A program made the position numbers and the translations under genes. Under the pieces are notes generated by a model. It worked only from the letters and a program-made list of their open reading frames with translations, ran no database searches and was not told the origin of the DNA. Shown piece by piece: positions 33,688-42,753 of a stretch of DNA of 45,836 nucleotides (the first letter of the stretch is position 1; the number at the start of each line of letters is the position of its first letter). Source of the stretch: Microbacteriaceae bacterium (GTDB lineage: Bacteria; Actinomycetota; Actinomycetes; Actinomycetales; Microbacteriaceae); the NCBI GenBank assembly GCA_947447395.1, contig CANFJH010000005.1, positions 1-45,836 on the forward strand, in the 5' to 3' direction.

Positions 33688-36600
33688 TTAGGCCTGCTCC
33701 CCTAGACGCTGACCGACCACGGCAGAGACTCCGTCCTGTCGCATCGAAACACCGTAAAGTGCGTCGGCAATTTCCATGGTTCGCTTTTGGTGGGTCACAA
33801 TGATCAGCTGAGAACTCTCGCGCAGGTCTTGGAAAATCTGCAACAGGCGGCCAAGGTTGGCATCGTCTAGCGCGGCTTCAACTTCGTCCATGACGTAGAA
33901 CGGCGACGGGCGCGCCTTGAAGATGGCAATCAGTAGCGCCACTGCCGCCAGCGAACGCTCACCACCCGAAAGCAACGAAAGGCGTTCAATGCGCTTGCCA
34001 ACCGGCTTCACCGTAACTTCGATACCGGTTGTGAGCATGTTCTCCGGATCGGTTAAGAAGATCGAACCGGTACCGCCTGGGAAAAGCACCGGGAATACCT
34101 TTTCAAAGGCTGCCTTGGTGTCAGCAAAGGCTTCGGCGAAGATGGTCTGCATCTTGAGATCTAGCTCTTCAATGATTTGGAGCAGGTCTTTTCGAGTCTG
34201 AGTGAGGTCGTTCAGCTGCTCGGTAAGGAACTTGTGACGCTGCTCGAGTGCGGCGAACTCTTCAAGAGCCAGCGGGTTCACTCGACCAAGACGTTCCATT
34301 AGTCGCTCAGCGTCCTTGAGACGCTTTTGCTGCTCTTCACGGTTGTACGGCTTTAGTCCGCCATCAACGTTGTCGTCTGGCACCAATTGCTCAGGTCCGT
34401 ATTCGGCTACGAGAACTGCTTGCTCGAGACCGAGTTCGTCGTAGGCGCGGCTAACCAGGTTCGCGAGATTGAGTTTCTTCTCGTGATTTATGAGTTCAAT
34501 GTCATGAACGCTCTGGGTGAGAGTTGACAGACGCATTTGAATTTCAGCTGTTTCGCCACGAAGCTTCACAAGCTCTTGGTGCTGGCCGCTGCGAGCGTTT
34601 TCGAGTTCGCCAAGCTTCACCTTGACCGAGGTGGTGGCCGCCGAAATGTGATCAAGGATGTTTGGAAGAACATCTAGGACGAGCTGAGCTGAACGCAACT
34701 GCTTGGCTTGGGCCTCAGCCGCAATTCGTGAACGCTCCAAAGCCTCCTTGGCTTCTGCAACCTGGGACCGCAAGGTTTCGGCTCGCTGCTTTTCAACGCG
34801 CAAACGCTCGACGGCTGCACCTAGGTCTACTCGAACTTCAAGTTCACTCTGACGTTCTTGCTCGAGGTTATCGACAAGAGTTGGGCGCTCGGAAGCATCA
34901 ACCGAAGGGCGTTCCTGCGAAGCAAAGTCATCGTGAACCTTGATTGCATTGGCAAGTGCGTTTTCCGCTTCGGCGATTTTTTCAGTCGCCTGGGCGGCAA
35001 CACTAGCCAGACGCTCAACTTCGTTGGTGGCAGCCTCAACAGCAACTCGAAGTCGTCCTAGTTTTTCAGCGTTTGACGCAAGTTGTGAGTCGTGTTGACT
35101 CAACGCTGCGTGAGCCTCTTTGGCTGATGCCTTGGCGGCTTCCTCGGTGGCACGAGCCTGAACTAGTTCACCCTTGGTGTTTTCGATTTGATCGTTTACC
35201 TTCGAAAGGCGCTTTTCGGCAGCATCGCGCTCGGCAACAAGTTCCACTTTCGAAGGCTTCTTGTTTGAACCACCGCGAATGACGTTTTCGGTTAGAACGT
35301 CGCCATCGAGCGTGATCAGAGTTTTAGTTAGCGAGTTTTTGTCGCTTCGGTAGAGCTCTCGAGCGGCATCGAGGTCATCAACAATGACCACACCCTGTAG
35401 CAGGTTCAGGATTCCTGCTGCGGCCGAAACTACTTCGGCAGCGTTTCGAGCTCCTCCAACTTTTATTTCACCGGTCGACTGTGTTTTGGAATCAACGTCA
35501 GCGACAACTAGCTCGACTCGGCCGCCATCTTGAGTCTTCAGGTGGGCAATTGCTTCGAGCCCAGCTTCACGGTTATCAGCAACCAGAGCGTCTGCCAATG
35601 GACCAAGCGCTGCAGCGATTGCAGCTTCGAAGCCAGGAGCAATCTGCATGTGCGAAGCAACCAGCCCGCGAATTCCGCGAAGCCCTGCATTCGACAGAAC
35701 CGATGCGCCGTCTTTTTGGTCGAGTGTAAGGTTTAGCGCCGATCGCTTGGCCGATAGTGAATCTCGTTCACGTTCGGCTTCATGCAAACTCTCGCGCAGA
35801 GTTTCAATTTTGGTACCGGCCTCGGAGACTGCCTTTTGCGCCGCCTCATATCGTTGCTCAAGTGCATTGTCGCCTTGGTTACCATCGGTTTGTAGTTGAC
35901 CTTCAAGCGAAGCGTATTCGTCTTTGGTGGTGGTCAAACGCTCTTTGGCTTCAGCCAGAGCCGATTCGTGACGCACCACTTCCTCGCGAAGCGAAGCGAG
36001 ACGCGATTCAGCTACAGCAGCTTCATTTGCGAGTCGAGACTTTTCCAAATCGAAGGCAGAGATGAGCGAATTTTGCTCGGCAAGTTGATTGTCGAAAACT
36101 TCTAGTGCGTCGCGAGCCGAGTTGCGTTTAGTCTCAGCATCCGAAAGTTTTGCCTTGAGTTCTTCAACGGCCTGGGCCAGCTGGGTAGCAGACTGGTCGG
36201 CATGATCTGCCTCGGCATCGATTTGCGCTGGGTCAATAACCGCACCGTTTACCTCGGCCTGCTGGGTAAGCATTGCAACGCGTTGATTGGCCATTGACAG
36301 CAATGACCGGAATCGCTCCGAAGCCGAGTCGAATTCGTATCCGAGGGCTCGAGTTTGATCTAGTTCGGTTGAAACCTGAGCAGCTTCGAGCACCCCAAGT
36401 CTGGCTGTGTTCTCCCCCAAAACCTCTTGAAGAATGTTGCGTTCGGCGCGGCGATCAGATTCGTTTTTGGCGGTTTCTTCCAATGTCGTGTGAAGCACCT
36501 GAATGTCTTCGGCCATAATTCGAGACTTGGCATCTCGAACCACTTGAGCAATTCCCTGAGCTTCCCTGGCAACCTCGGCTTGCTGGCCAAGTGGCTTTAG

Positions 36601-37203
36601 TTGACGACGCACCTCACCCGCTAAATCGTTAAGGCGAGTCAAATTGGCCTGCATGGCATCGAGCTTTCGCACTGTCTTTTCTTTTCGACGTCGGTGCTTC
36701 AAAATTCCGGCAGCTTCTTCGATGAACCCACGACGTTCCTCAGGCGTAGCCTTTAGAACTCCATCGAGTTGCCCCTGACCCACGATGACGTGCATCTCAC
36801 GGCCGAGACCGGAGTCGGAAAGAAGTTCTTGAACATCGAGCAATCGACAGGCGTCGCCGTTGATTGCATATTCACTTCCGCCGTTACGAAAGAGAGTGCG
36901 ACTAATGGTGACCTCGGCGTACTCAATTGGCAGTGCGCCGTCTGAGTTGTCGATGGTCAGTTGAACTTCGGCTCGACCAAGTGGTCCCTTAGTTGAAGTG
37001 CCGGCAAAGATAACATCTTCCATTTTGCCGCCGCGAAGTGTCTTTGCGCCCTGCTCACCCATTACCCAAGCTAGTGCGTCAACGACGTTAGATTTTCCGG
37101 AACCGTTAGGGCCGACCACTGCGGTAACACCTGGTTCGAAATTGAAAGTTGTTGGTTGGGCAAAGGACTTAAAACCTTTGAGGGTGAGGCTTTTCAGATA
37201 CAA
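33688..37203 (-). CDS. smc: Chromosome segregation protein SMC
   Basis: SMC dimers with ScpAB compact and separate chromosomes. The 1171 residues have Walker A VGPNGSGKSNVVDAL (about 30-44), a long coiled coil, a glycine-rich hinge near 505-610 (GLRGIRGLVASHM), a second coiled coil, and the C-terminal head with signature LSGGERSLAAVAL, Walker B FYVMDEVEAALDDAN and a D-loop. Length is normal and I saw no frameshift. The start is TTG 37201-37203; AGGAG is 12 bases upstream, rather far. No ATG or GTG precedes the conserved YLKSLTLKGFKSFA. Confidence 0.97.
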   Translation of the reverse strand: MYLKSLTLKGFKSFAQPTTFNFEPGVTAVVGPNGSGKSNVVDALAWVMGEQGAKTLRGGKMEDVIFAGTSTKGPLGRAEVQLTIDNSDGALPIEYAEVTISRTLFRNGGSEYAINGDACRLLDVQELLSDSGLGREMHVIVGQGQLDGVLKATPEERRGFIEEAAGILKHRRRKEKTVRKLDAMQANLTRLNDLAGEVRRQLKPLGQQAEVAREAQGIAQVVRDAKSRIMAEDIQVLHTTLEETAKNESDRRAERNILQEVLGENTARLGVLEAAQVSTELDQTRALGYEFDSASERFRSLLSMANQRVAMLTQQAEVNGAVIDPAQIDAEADHADQSATQLAQAVEELKAKLSDAETKRNSARDALEVFDNQLAEQNSLISAFDLEKSRLANEAAVAESRLASLREEVVRHESALAEAKERLTTTKDEYASLEGQLQTDGNQGDNALEQRYEAAQKAVSEAGTKIETLRESLHEAERERDSLSAKRSALNLTLDQKDGASVLSNAGLRGIRGLVASHMQIAPGFEAAIAAALGPLADALVADNREAGLEAIAHLKTQDGGRVELVVADVDSKTQSTGEIKVGGARNAAEVVSAAAGILNLLQGVVIVDDLDAARELYRSDKNSLTKTLITLDGDVLTENVIRGGSNKKPSKVELVAERDAAEKRLSKVNDQIENTKGELVQARATEEAAKASAKEAHAALSQHDSQLASNAEKLGRLRVAVEAATNEVERLASVAAQATEKIAEAENALANAIKVHDDFASQERPSVDASERPTLVDNLEQERQSELEVRVDLGAAVERLRVEKQRAETLRSQVAEAKEALERSRIAAEAQAKQLRSAQLVLDVLPNILDHISAATTSVKVKLGELENARSGQHQELVKLRGETAEIQMRLSTLTQSVHDIELINHEKKLNLANLVSRAYDELGLEQAVLVAEYGPEQLVPDDNVDGGLKPYNREEQQKRLKDAERLMERLGRVNPLALEEFAALEQRHKFLTEQLNDLTQTRKDLLQIIEELDLKMQTIFAEAFADTKAAFEKVFPVLFPGGTGSIFLTDPENMLTTGIEVTVKPVGKRIERLSLLSGGERSLAAVALLIAIFKARPSPFYVMDEVEAALDDANLGRLLQIFQDLRESSQLIIVTHQKRTMEIADALYGVSMRQDGVSAVVGQRLGEQA

Positions 37204-37267
37204 GCGCTACTCACTCTCCTAGTGTTATTTTGGGTCGCCCAGATTACTTCTAAACTCCAAAAATACC

Positions 37268-38140
37268 CTATGAAACAGAGCGTTTTTGACACTTTGGGCA
37301 GAAGTGCGAACCGCGATTCATCCAGTTTTCGCGAACGATTGCAGAGCCGCAACGCGCACAAGGACGACCGGTCATTCCGTATGCATTGAGCGACACCTCG
37401 AAATACCCAGATTGGCCATTTACGTTCTTGTACTGCTCGTCAAAGCTTGTTCCACCAACCTTGACGGCTGCCGCAAGAATTTCTCGAACGTGAGCCATAA
37501 GTTCTTTGGCTTTTGGCACGCTGATGGTGTTGGCCGGCTGGTCGTAGTGCAACTTCGCTCTCCAGAGAGTTTCATCGGCGTAAATATTTCCAACGCCACT
37601 GAGCACACCCTGGTCTAACAAAACTTTCTTGATTCCAGTTTTTCGACTTCGAAGCTTTTGAATTGTCGCTGATTCATCGAAATTTGGATCCAACGGATCG
37701 CGAGCAATGTGGGTCACGCTGGTGGGCAGGTGCTCGTCGTGGTCAATCAAAACCAAGTCATCGATGGCAAGTGAACCAAAGATTCTTTGGTCGACAAACC
37801 GTAATTCCAATTTCTTGCCAGACGGCGTCTCGGTATGAAGCACCACTCTGGTTAATTTGTCTGGTTCACTTCCAGCTTCGCGCACCAACATTTGGCCGCT
37901 CATTCCAAGATGCCCAACCATCGCAAGTCCGCCTTTATCCAGGGGAATCCAGAGGAATTTCCCGCGACGGGAAAAGTGCTTTAGCGTAGCGCCAGTCATT
38001 ACGTTGACAAAATCTTGGACGCCAGGCTGATGACGCTTCAAGCTTCGAATATCTAGGACTTCGACTGAAGTGACTTTTGCTCCGGTCAGATATTCGGCAA
38101 GCCCGGCACGGACGGTTTCAACCTCTGGTAACTCGGGCAT
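37268..38140 (-). CDS. mutM: Formamidopyrimidine-DNA glycosylase MutM (Fpg)
   Basis: Fpg removes 8-oxoguanine and ring-opened purines. The 290 residues keep the catalytic Pro2-Glu3 (MPELPEVETVRAGL), Lys61 (RRGKFLW), the GVGNIYADE helix-two-turn-helix and the C-terminal zinc finger with Cys261, Cys264, Cys281 and Cys284. The intact N-terminal PELPEVE confirms the ATG at 38138-38140. It lies two bases after rnc and 64 before smc, as in many actinobacteria. Confidence 0.96.
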   Translation of the reverse strand: MPELPEVETVRAGLAEYLTGAKVTSVEVLDIRSLKRHQPGVQDFVNVMTGATLKHFSRRGKFLWIPLDKGGLAMVGHLGMSGQMLVREAGSEPDKLTRVVLHTETPSGKKLELRFVDQRIFGSLAIDDLVLIDHDEHLPTSVTHIARDPLDPNFDESATIQKLRSRKTGIKKVLLDQGVLSGVGNIYADETLWRAKLHYDQPANTISVPKAKELMAHVREILAAAVKVGGTSFDEQYKNVNGQSGYFEVSLNAYGMTGRPCARCGSAIVRENWMNRGSHFCPKCQKRSVS

Positions 38141-38142
38141 TG

Positions 38143-38811
38143 CTAGGAGAGTTTTGCCAGTGCGGCAAGAGCTGCTTCGGTTTCGGCATCACGCTTACTT
38201 CTGGCAGATCCCATGAACACTCGGCCTTTCAAGACAACGCTTGCAGTAAAGGTGCGATTGTGATCAGGGCCGTCGTGGGTGATGTTGTATTCCGGTGCCG
38301 AAAGCCCAAGTTTTGAAGCAAGTTCCTGCAACTTGGTCTTTGGCTCGGAGGCGTCAAGAAGCGCCTGAGGATCAACTAAAAGCGGGAACACCTGTGCGCT
38401 CACAAACTGAGATGCACCATCAATGCCTGCAGAAACATAGATTGCACCGAGAACTGCCTCGAAGGCATCAGCCAAAAGATTTGCCTTGGTGCGACCACCG
38501 GTGCGCTCTTCGCCTACTCCGAGTTTGAGGTGCTCGCCAAGACCAAGCTGCTCTGCAAGCGGCGCCAATGCCTTGGCAGAAACAACTGCATTTTTGATGC
38601 GACTTAGTTCGCCCTCTGCCAGGTCGGTGAACTTTTCGGTGATATGCGCGGATACGACAAAACCCAGTACTGAATCCCCGAGAAATTCGAGGCGTTCGTT
38701 ACTGGGTTGGTTGCCGTTCTCGTAAGCGTACGAGGTGTGGGTGAGTGCAAGTTCGAGTAGTGCTGGTTCGATGTGAACACCGAGCCTAGCCTCGAGCTCG
38801 CTAAGACTCAT
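38143..38811 (-). CDS. rnc: Ribonuclease III
   Basis: RNase III cuts double-stranded RNA in rRNA and mRNA processing. The 222 residues have the nuclease domain with the signature NERLEFLGDSVLG (38-50; acidic residues Glu42 and Asp46) and a second acidic cluster in LLADAFEAVLGAIY. The C-terminal dsRNA-binding domain (about 150-220) has PKTKLQELASKLG and ARSKRDAETEAALAAL. Four bases separate it from rpmF and two from mutM. Confidence 0.96.
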   Translation of the reverse strand: MSLSELEARLGVHIEPALLELALTHTSYAYENGNQPSNERLEFLGDSVLGFVVSAHITEKFTDLAEGELSRIKNAVVSAKALAPLAEQLGLGEHLKLGVGEERTGGRTKANLLADAFEAVLGAIYVSAGIDGASQFVSAQVFPLLVDPQALLDASEPKTKLQELASKLGLSAPEYNITHDGPDHNRTFTASVVLKGRVFMGSARSKRDAETEAALAALAKLS

Positions 38812-38815
38812 GTCT

Positions 38816-39019
38816 TTAGGCGTCTGCGACCTTGCGGCCCTTGTACTCCATGAATAGAGCGTTGCCAGCAGAGTCTTCTACAACCTTTGCGCGGTGAGGC
38901 AGGCTGTAGACGGTCTTGCCGTTAACAACGGTCTTCACTAGGGTCTGCTCTGCAGCTTTCCACTGTGAACGACGTGCGTGGGTACGTGCGCGGGATAGTC
39001 GGCGTTTTGGTACTGGCAT
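38816..39019 (-). CDS. rpmF: 50S ribosomal protein L32, cysteine-free form
   Basis: The 67-residue protein has the L32 start ([20 protein letters not shown]) and no cysteine at all, so it lacks the zinc ribbon found in most L32 proteins. Zinc-free L32 paralogs act under zinc shortage in some bacteria; here the cysteine-free form sits in the conserved yceD-rpmF-rnc place and is probably the main copy. It starts at ATG three bases after the yceD stop. Confidence 0.93.
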   Translation of the reverse strand: MPVPKRRLSRARTHARRSQWKAAEQTLVKTVVNGKTVYSLPHRAKVVEDSAGNALFMEYKGRKVADA

Positions 39020-39022
39020 TTT

Positions 39023-39526
39023 TTACTCCATTAAGTTCTTTAGGGCATTCCACCTCGGGTCAACCGGGGCTTCGTGCACATGCTGCGGGCTATCTTTTAG
39101 TTTCATTCCGCAATCCACGCAAAGACCTTCACAGTCTTCACTACAAATTGGTTGGAACGGAAGCGAAAGAACTACCGCGTCTCGGACAACCTGTTCCAGA
39201 TCAATTGATTCATCTGAAATGACTAGGTCGTCTTCGTCTGTTAAAGAATAGGCGAAAAGCTCCTGAAATTCCACATCAACATCTAGTTTGAGTGGATCTA
39301 GGCAACGAGAACACTCGGATTCGGCCTCTCCTTGAACGTTTGCCGTGACTAAAATTCCTTCGTGGACGGATTCGAGGCGTCCGTCGATGATGATTTGCGA
39401 ACCAGCTTTGATTCCCGCGATGGAGTTGTCGAGCGCTTCTGGAGCTGGAAACTCGATGTCGATTCTGCGAAGCGTGCCGGCCTTGTGCATTAGGTCGTGG
39501 ACTGGGATTAGGTATGGGTTACTCAC
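39023..39526 (-). CDS. YceD (DUF177) family protein
   Basis: The 167-residue DUF177 protein is almost always encoded before rpmF. It has the two conserved cysteine pairs CSRCLDPL (about 93) and CSEDCEGLCVDCGMKL (about 133-148), a probable metal site, and an acidic middle (YSLTDEDDLVISDESIDLEQ). YceD proteins are needed for 23S rRNA maturation in plants and some bacteria. The start is GTG 39524-39526, one base after the coaD stop. Confidence 0.92.
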   Translation of the reverse strand: MSNPYLIPVHDLMHKAGTLRRIDIEFPAPEALDNSIAGIKAGSQIIIDGRLESVHEGILVTANVQGEAESECSRCLDPLKLDVDVEFQELFAYSLTDEDDLVISDESIDLEQVVRDAVVLSLPFQPICSEDCEGLCVDCGMKLKDSPQHVHEAPVDPRWNALKNLME

Positions 39527-39527
39527 T

Positions 39528-40013
39528 TTAGGCCTTTGCCTTGAAGCCGCGAATCACCGCGGCAGGAACGTACTTGGTGATTTCTCCACCAAGCGATGCA
39601 ACCTGTTTGACCAGGCTGGAAGAAATGTGGGTGTTGGCAGGATCAGATGGCAAAAAGATTGTTTCGATTCCGGTTAGGTCGCGGTTTACTTTTGCCATTG
39701 GCAATTCGTATTCGATGTCGACGCCGGTGCGGAAACCCTTGATGAGCACATTTGCACCAAGTTTGGCGGCGTAAGAAGTGAGAAGTCCTGACTCCAGCGA
39801 GTCGACCGTGACAGGGCCTATTAGTCCGCGTTCGATTAGTGCGTCGGTAACCATTTGAACACGCTCAGGCAAAGTGAAAAATGGCTGCTTGCTTGGATTG
39901 TGAACCACAACGACCTGCAAACGCGGGGCGACATCTAGGGCGCGCTCGATGATGTCGAGGTGTCCGAGAGTGATTGGGTCGAATGAGCCGGGATAAACGG
40001 CAAGCTTGCTCAT
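39528..40013 (-). CDS. coaD: Phosphopantetheine adenylyltransferase CoaD
   Basis: CoaD transfers AMP to 4'-phosphopantetheine, the penultimate step to coenzyme A. The 161 residues have YPGSFDPITLGHLDI (T/HxGH nucleotidyltransferase motif, His18), VVVHNPSKQPFF, FRTGVDIEYELPMAKVNRDL and the ISSSLVKQVA motif corresponding to ISST-x-x-R of the family (with Lys in place of Arg). ATG at 40011-40013; recG ends 22 bases upstream and yceD begins one base downstream. Confidence 0.96.
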   Translation of the reverse strand: MSKLAVYPGSFDPITLGHLDIIERALDVAPRLQVVVVHNPSKQPFFTLPERVQMVTDALIERGLIGPVTVDSLESGLLTSYAAKLGANVLIKGFRTGVDIEYELPMAKVNRDLTGIETIFLPSDPANTHISSSLVKQVASLGGEITKYVPAAVIRGFKAKA

Positions 40014-40035
40014 GCCTCTAGGTTACTTGAGTTGC

Positions 40036-42171
40036 CTAAGCCTTGGCTATGTTGGCTTTTGCCTGTTCATCGAGACGTTCAAGGGTTTCCGCCAAAGTTG
40101 GGTGCTTCTCGAGCGTAGGGTCCGCGCTCAACACCTCGCTGGCAGCAATTCTCATGCGACCAATCAGATCAGCATCCTGAATTACACGAAGCAGTTTCAG
40201 GCTCGAGCGAGTTCCAGACTGGTTCGCTCCAAGCACATCTCCTTCACCTCGAAGTTCTAGGTCTATTTCACTTAGGCGGAAGCCATCGAGTGTCGCGGCA
40301 ACGGCTCGAACGCGCTCTAACGCAAGCGAACCTTCCTCGGCAGTTGTAAGGAGCAAACATAGACCAGCGTGCCCGCCACGACCGACTCGTCCGCGCAATT
40401 GGTGCAGTTGCGAGACACCGAATCGATCGGCATCTAAAACAACCATGACGGTGGCATTCGGAACATCGACGCCAACCTCGATGACGGTGGTTGAAACCAA
40501 CACATCAATTTCACGAGCAGCAAATTTTGCCATGACTGAAGCCTTGTCTTCACTAGACATTCGACCGTGAAGAAGACCAATCTTTACACTTGCAAATACT
40601 GGCATCTCCGATAGATTCTTGGCGATCGTTTTGGCGGCTGCCATCGGAATTCCCGGTTCGGATTCAACGTCGTCACCCTCTTCGGTTTCCGATTCATCAA
40701 TTCGCGGGCAGACCACAAATGCTTGCCGGCCGGCCGCCACCTCTTCGGCAATTCGAGCCCAAGTTCTGGAAACTAACGCAGCCTGTTCGAAACGAACCAC
40801 GTGGCTCTGAATTTCCTTACGCCCTGCCGGTAGTTGATCGAGGGTCGAAATATCGAGATCTCCAAAAACCGTCACTGCAACTGTGCGAGGAATGGGAGTG
40901 GCAGTCATGGTTAGAACGTGCGGCGGGAGTTTTCCCTTCAGTCGCAGAGTTTCGCGCTGGTCAACTCCAAAGCGATGTTGCTCGTCAACGACTACCAAGC
41001 CCAGATCATAAAACTCAACCTTGTCGCCAAGTAACGCGTGGGTGCCGACCACGATTCGGGCCTTGCCAGAAACAATCTGAAGCAGCGATCGTTTGCGATC
41101 GGCGGTATTCATCTGCCCAGTCAACAGGGTTAAGCCCAAATCCTTTGCGAGGTCCTCCCCCAAGGTTTTTGCTATCGATTCAAAATGCTGAGATGCCAAA
41201 ACCTCGGTTGGGGCCAACATCGCCGACTGACCTTGGCTGTCTGCAACCGCCAGCATCGCCCGGAGTGCAACCAACGTCTTTCCCGAACCAACCTCTCCTT
41301 GGAGAAGCCTGTTCATGGGGTGGGGCCTTCCAAGATCTTCGGCAATTTCGTTGCCAACCTTGATCTGGCCGTCGGTCAAAGTGAATGGCAAAGTTTGGTC
41401 GAAACGGCTCTGCACCCCGCCCGCCATCGAAATTCTGGGTGTCGAGTTTTGATGCGCATTCTCAGCTCGCCTCTTTAGCAAAGAAGATTGCAAAACGAAT
41501 GCTTCGTGAACTCGAAGAGTTTCGCGAGCAGCTTGCCACTGGTCTTTCACCTTCGGTTGGTGAATCTGATGCATTGCTTGGCTAAGAGTCAGAATCGATT
41601 CATCTCGGACGACCTGCGCTGGAAGCTCATCTTCCAATTCACCCAAAGTGTCCAAGACCACACCGATTGCACGGCCGATTGCCCAAGTGGTTGCAGACGA
41701 GGCAGCCGGGTAAATCGGAATTGGAAGATCTGCCCAGGCTTTAGCGACTTCATCGGTAAGTTCTTCTGGGAATAACTCGTAGTCCGGGTGCGCCAATTGA
41801 ATGTTGTTGTTAAACAGCGACGTCTTTCCGGCAAATAAGCCACGCATGCCTGGTTTCAAATCTTTTTGCCGCCAACCCTGGTTGAAAAAGCTGAGGCTCA
41901 TTTTGGCTTGTCCGTCGGTAATTCGAACCTCAAGAATTGAGCCCTTGCGACCGGCCATAAATCGCTCGCGAACGTCCAAGATTTCGGCGACCACTGTCAC
42001 CGCCTCGCCAATCGGAAGCTGTGCGATTGGCGTAAGTTCGCCGCGTGACGAATAGCGACGTGGATAGTGCTGAAGCAAATCAGAAACTGTTTTTAGCCCC
42101 AAATGTTTTGCGAAAGACTTCGCCGTGCGGTCGCCAAGAAGGCGATCTAACGTGGTCAAAGGCAAAAGCAT
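40036..42171 (-). CDS. recG: ATP-dependent DNA helicase RecG
   Basis: RecG remodels stalled forks and branches recombination intermediates. The 711 residues have the N-terminal wedge domain (OB fold, about 55-150), then helicase motifs I (GEVGSGKTLVALRA), Ia (LAPTEVLASQHF), II (VVVDEQHRFGV, a DEQH box), III (LTMTATPIPRT), and the C-terminal helicase half with STTVIEVGVDVPNA and HQLRGRVGRGG. The ATG (42169-42171) is a few bases from the divergent rsmD start, so any promoter must lie in coding sequence or serve a leaderless mRNA. Confidence 0.96.
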   Translation of the reverse strand: MLLPLTTLDRLLGDRTAKSFAKHLGLKTVSDLLQHYPRRYSSRGELTPIAQLPIGEAVTVVAEILDVRERFMAGRKGSILEVRITDGQAKMSLSFFNQGWRQKDLKPGMRGLFAGKTSLFNNNIQLAHPDYELFPEELTDEVAKAWADLPIPIYPAASSATTWAIGRAIGVVLDTLGELEDELPAQVVRDESILTLSQAMHQIHQPKVKDQWQAARETLRVHEAFVLQSSLLKRRAENAHQNSTPRISMAGGVQSRFDQTLPFTLTDGQIKVGNEIAEDLGRPHPMNRLLQGEVGSGKTLVALRAMLAVADSQGQSAMLAPTEVLASQHFESIAKTLGEDLAKDLGLTLLTGQMNTADRKRSLLQIVSGKARIVVGTHALLGDKVEFYDLGLVVVDEQHRFGVDQRETLRLKGKLPPHVLTMTATPIPRTVAVTVFGDLDISTLDQLPAGRKEIQSHVVRFEQAALVSRTWARIAEEVAAGRQAFVVCPRIDESETEEGDDVESEPGIPMAAAKTIAKNLSEMPVFASVKIGLLHGRMSSEDKASVMAKFAAREIDVLVSTTVIEVGVDVPNATVMVVLDADRFGVSQLHQLRGRVGRGGHAGLCLLLTTAEEGSLALERVRAVAATLDGFRLSEIDLELRGEGDVLGANQSGTRSSLKLLRVIQDADLIGRMRIAASEVLSADPTLEKHPTLAETLERLDEQAKANIAKA

Positions 42172-42186
42172 GGTTCAATGCTAATC

Positions 42187-42753
42187 ATGACCCGTATCAT
42201 CGCCGGTGTAGCTGGCTCCCTAAAACTGGCCAGCCCGGCCAAGACCACCCGCCCAACCTCCGACCGAATTCGCGAGAGTATCTTTTCGCGATTGGAAGCG
42301 CGAGACCTAATCGAAGGCGCGCGTGTTCTAGATCTTTATGCAGGAACCGGCGCTCTGGCGCTCGAATCTGCTAGCCGGGGCGCTGCTCTCGCTTGGATGG
42401 TAGAGCGCGATGGTAAGGCTGCAGCAGTCTGTGTGGCCAACCTTAAGTCTGTTGCCAAGGCACTTTATAAAGAAGAAATTGAATTCGACGGAAAAGTCAT
42501 AAATAAGTCAGTGACCGCATTTTTAGCATCGCCTGGCCTAGATGAATTAAACCTGGTCTTTATCGACCCACCATACGAAATCGGTAATGAAGAAGTTCAG
42601 GAAAATCTGGAAGCCCTAAAGCCGTTTTTGAAAGACGCCACAATTGTGGTTGAACGTTCCAGCAGAACTGAATCACCTGTTTGGCCAGTTGGCTACACCC
42701 TTGACGACACCAAGTCGTACGGCGATACGGTAACTTACTGGCTCAGCGCCTAA
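42187..42753 (+). CDS. rsmD: 16S rRNA (guanine966-N2)-methyltransferase RsmD
   Basis: RsmD methylates G966 of 16S rRNA. From ATG 42187 it has 188 residues: MTRIIAGVAGSLKLASP start, the RPTSDRIRESIFSRL helix, SAM-binding VLDLYAGTGALALE (47-60) and catalytic DPPY (127-130). An in-frame ATG three codons upstream (42178) is possible; homologs begin near MTRIIAG. No Shine-Dalgarno is visible for either. The gene is a lone plus-strand gene between recG and gltA, and its last four bases overlap gltA. Confidence 0.94.
   Translation: MTRIIAGVAGSLKLASPAKTTRPTSDRIRESIFSRLEARDLIEGARVLDLYAGTGALALESASRGAALAWMVERDGKAAAVCVANLKSVAKALYKEEIEFDGKVINKSVTAFLASPGLDELNLVFIDPPYEIGNEEVQENLEALKPFLKDATIVVERSSRTESPVWPVGYTLDDTKSYGDTVTYWLSA

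Noticed and set aside
40590-41363. 257-residue open frame on the plus strand
   Set aside because: It lies antisense to the helicase core of recG, whose motifs are intact. The product is Arg/Pro/Gln-rich with no recognisable domain and no ribosome site.
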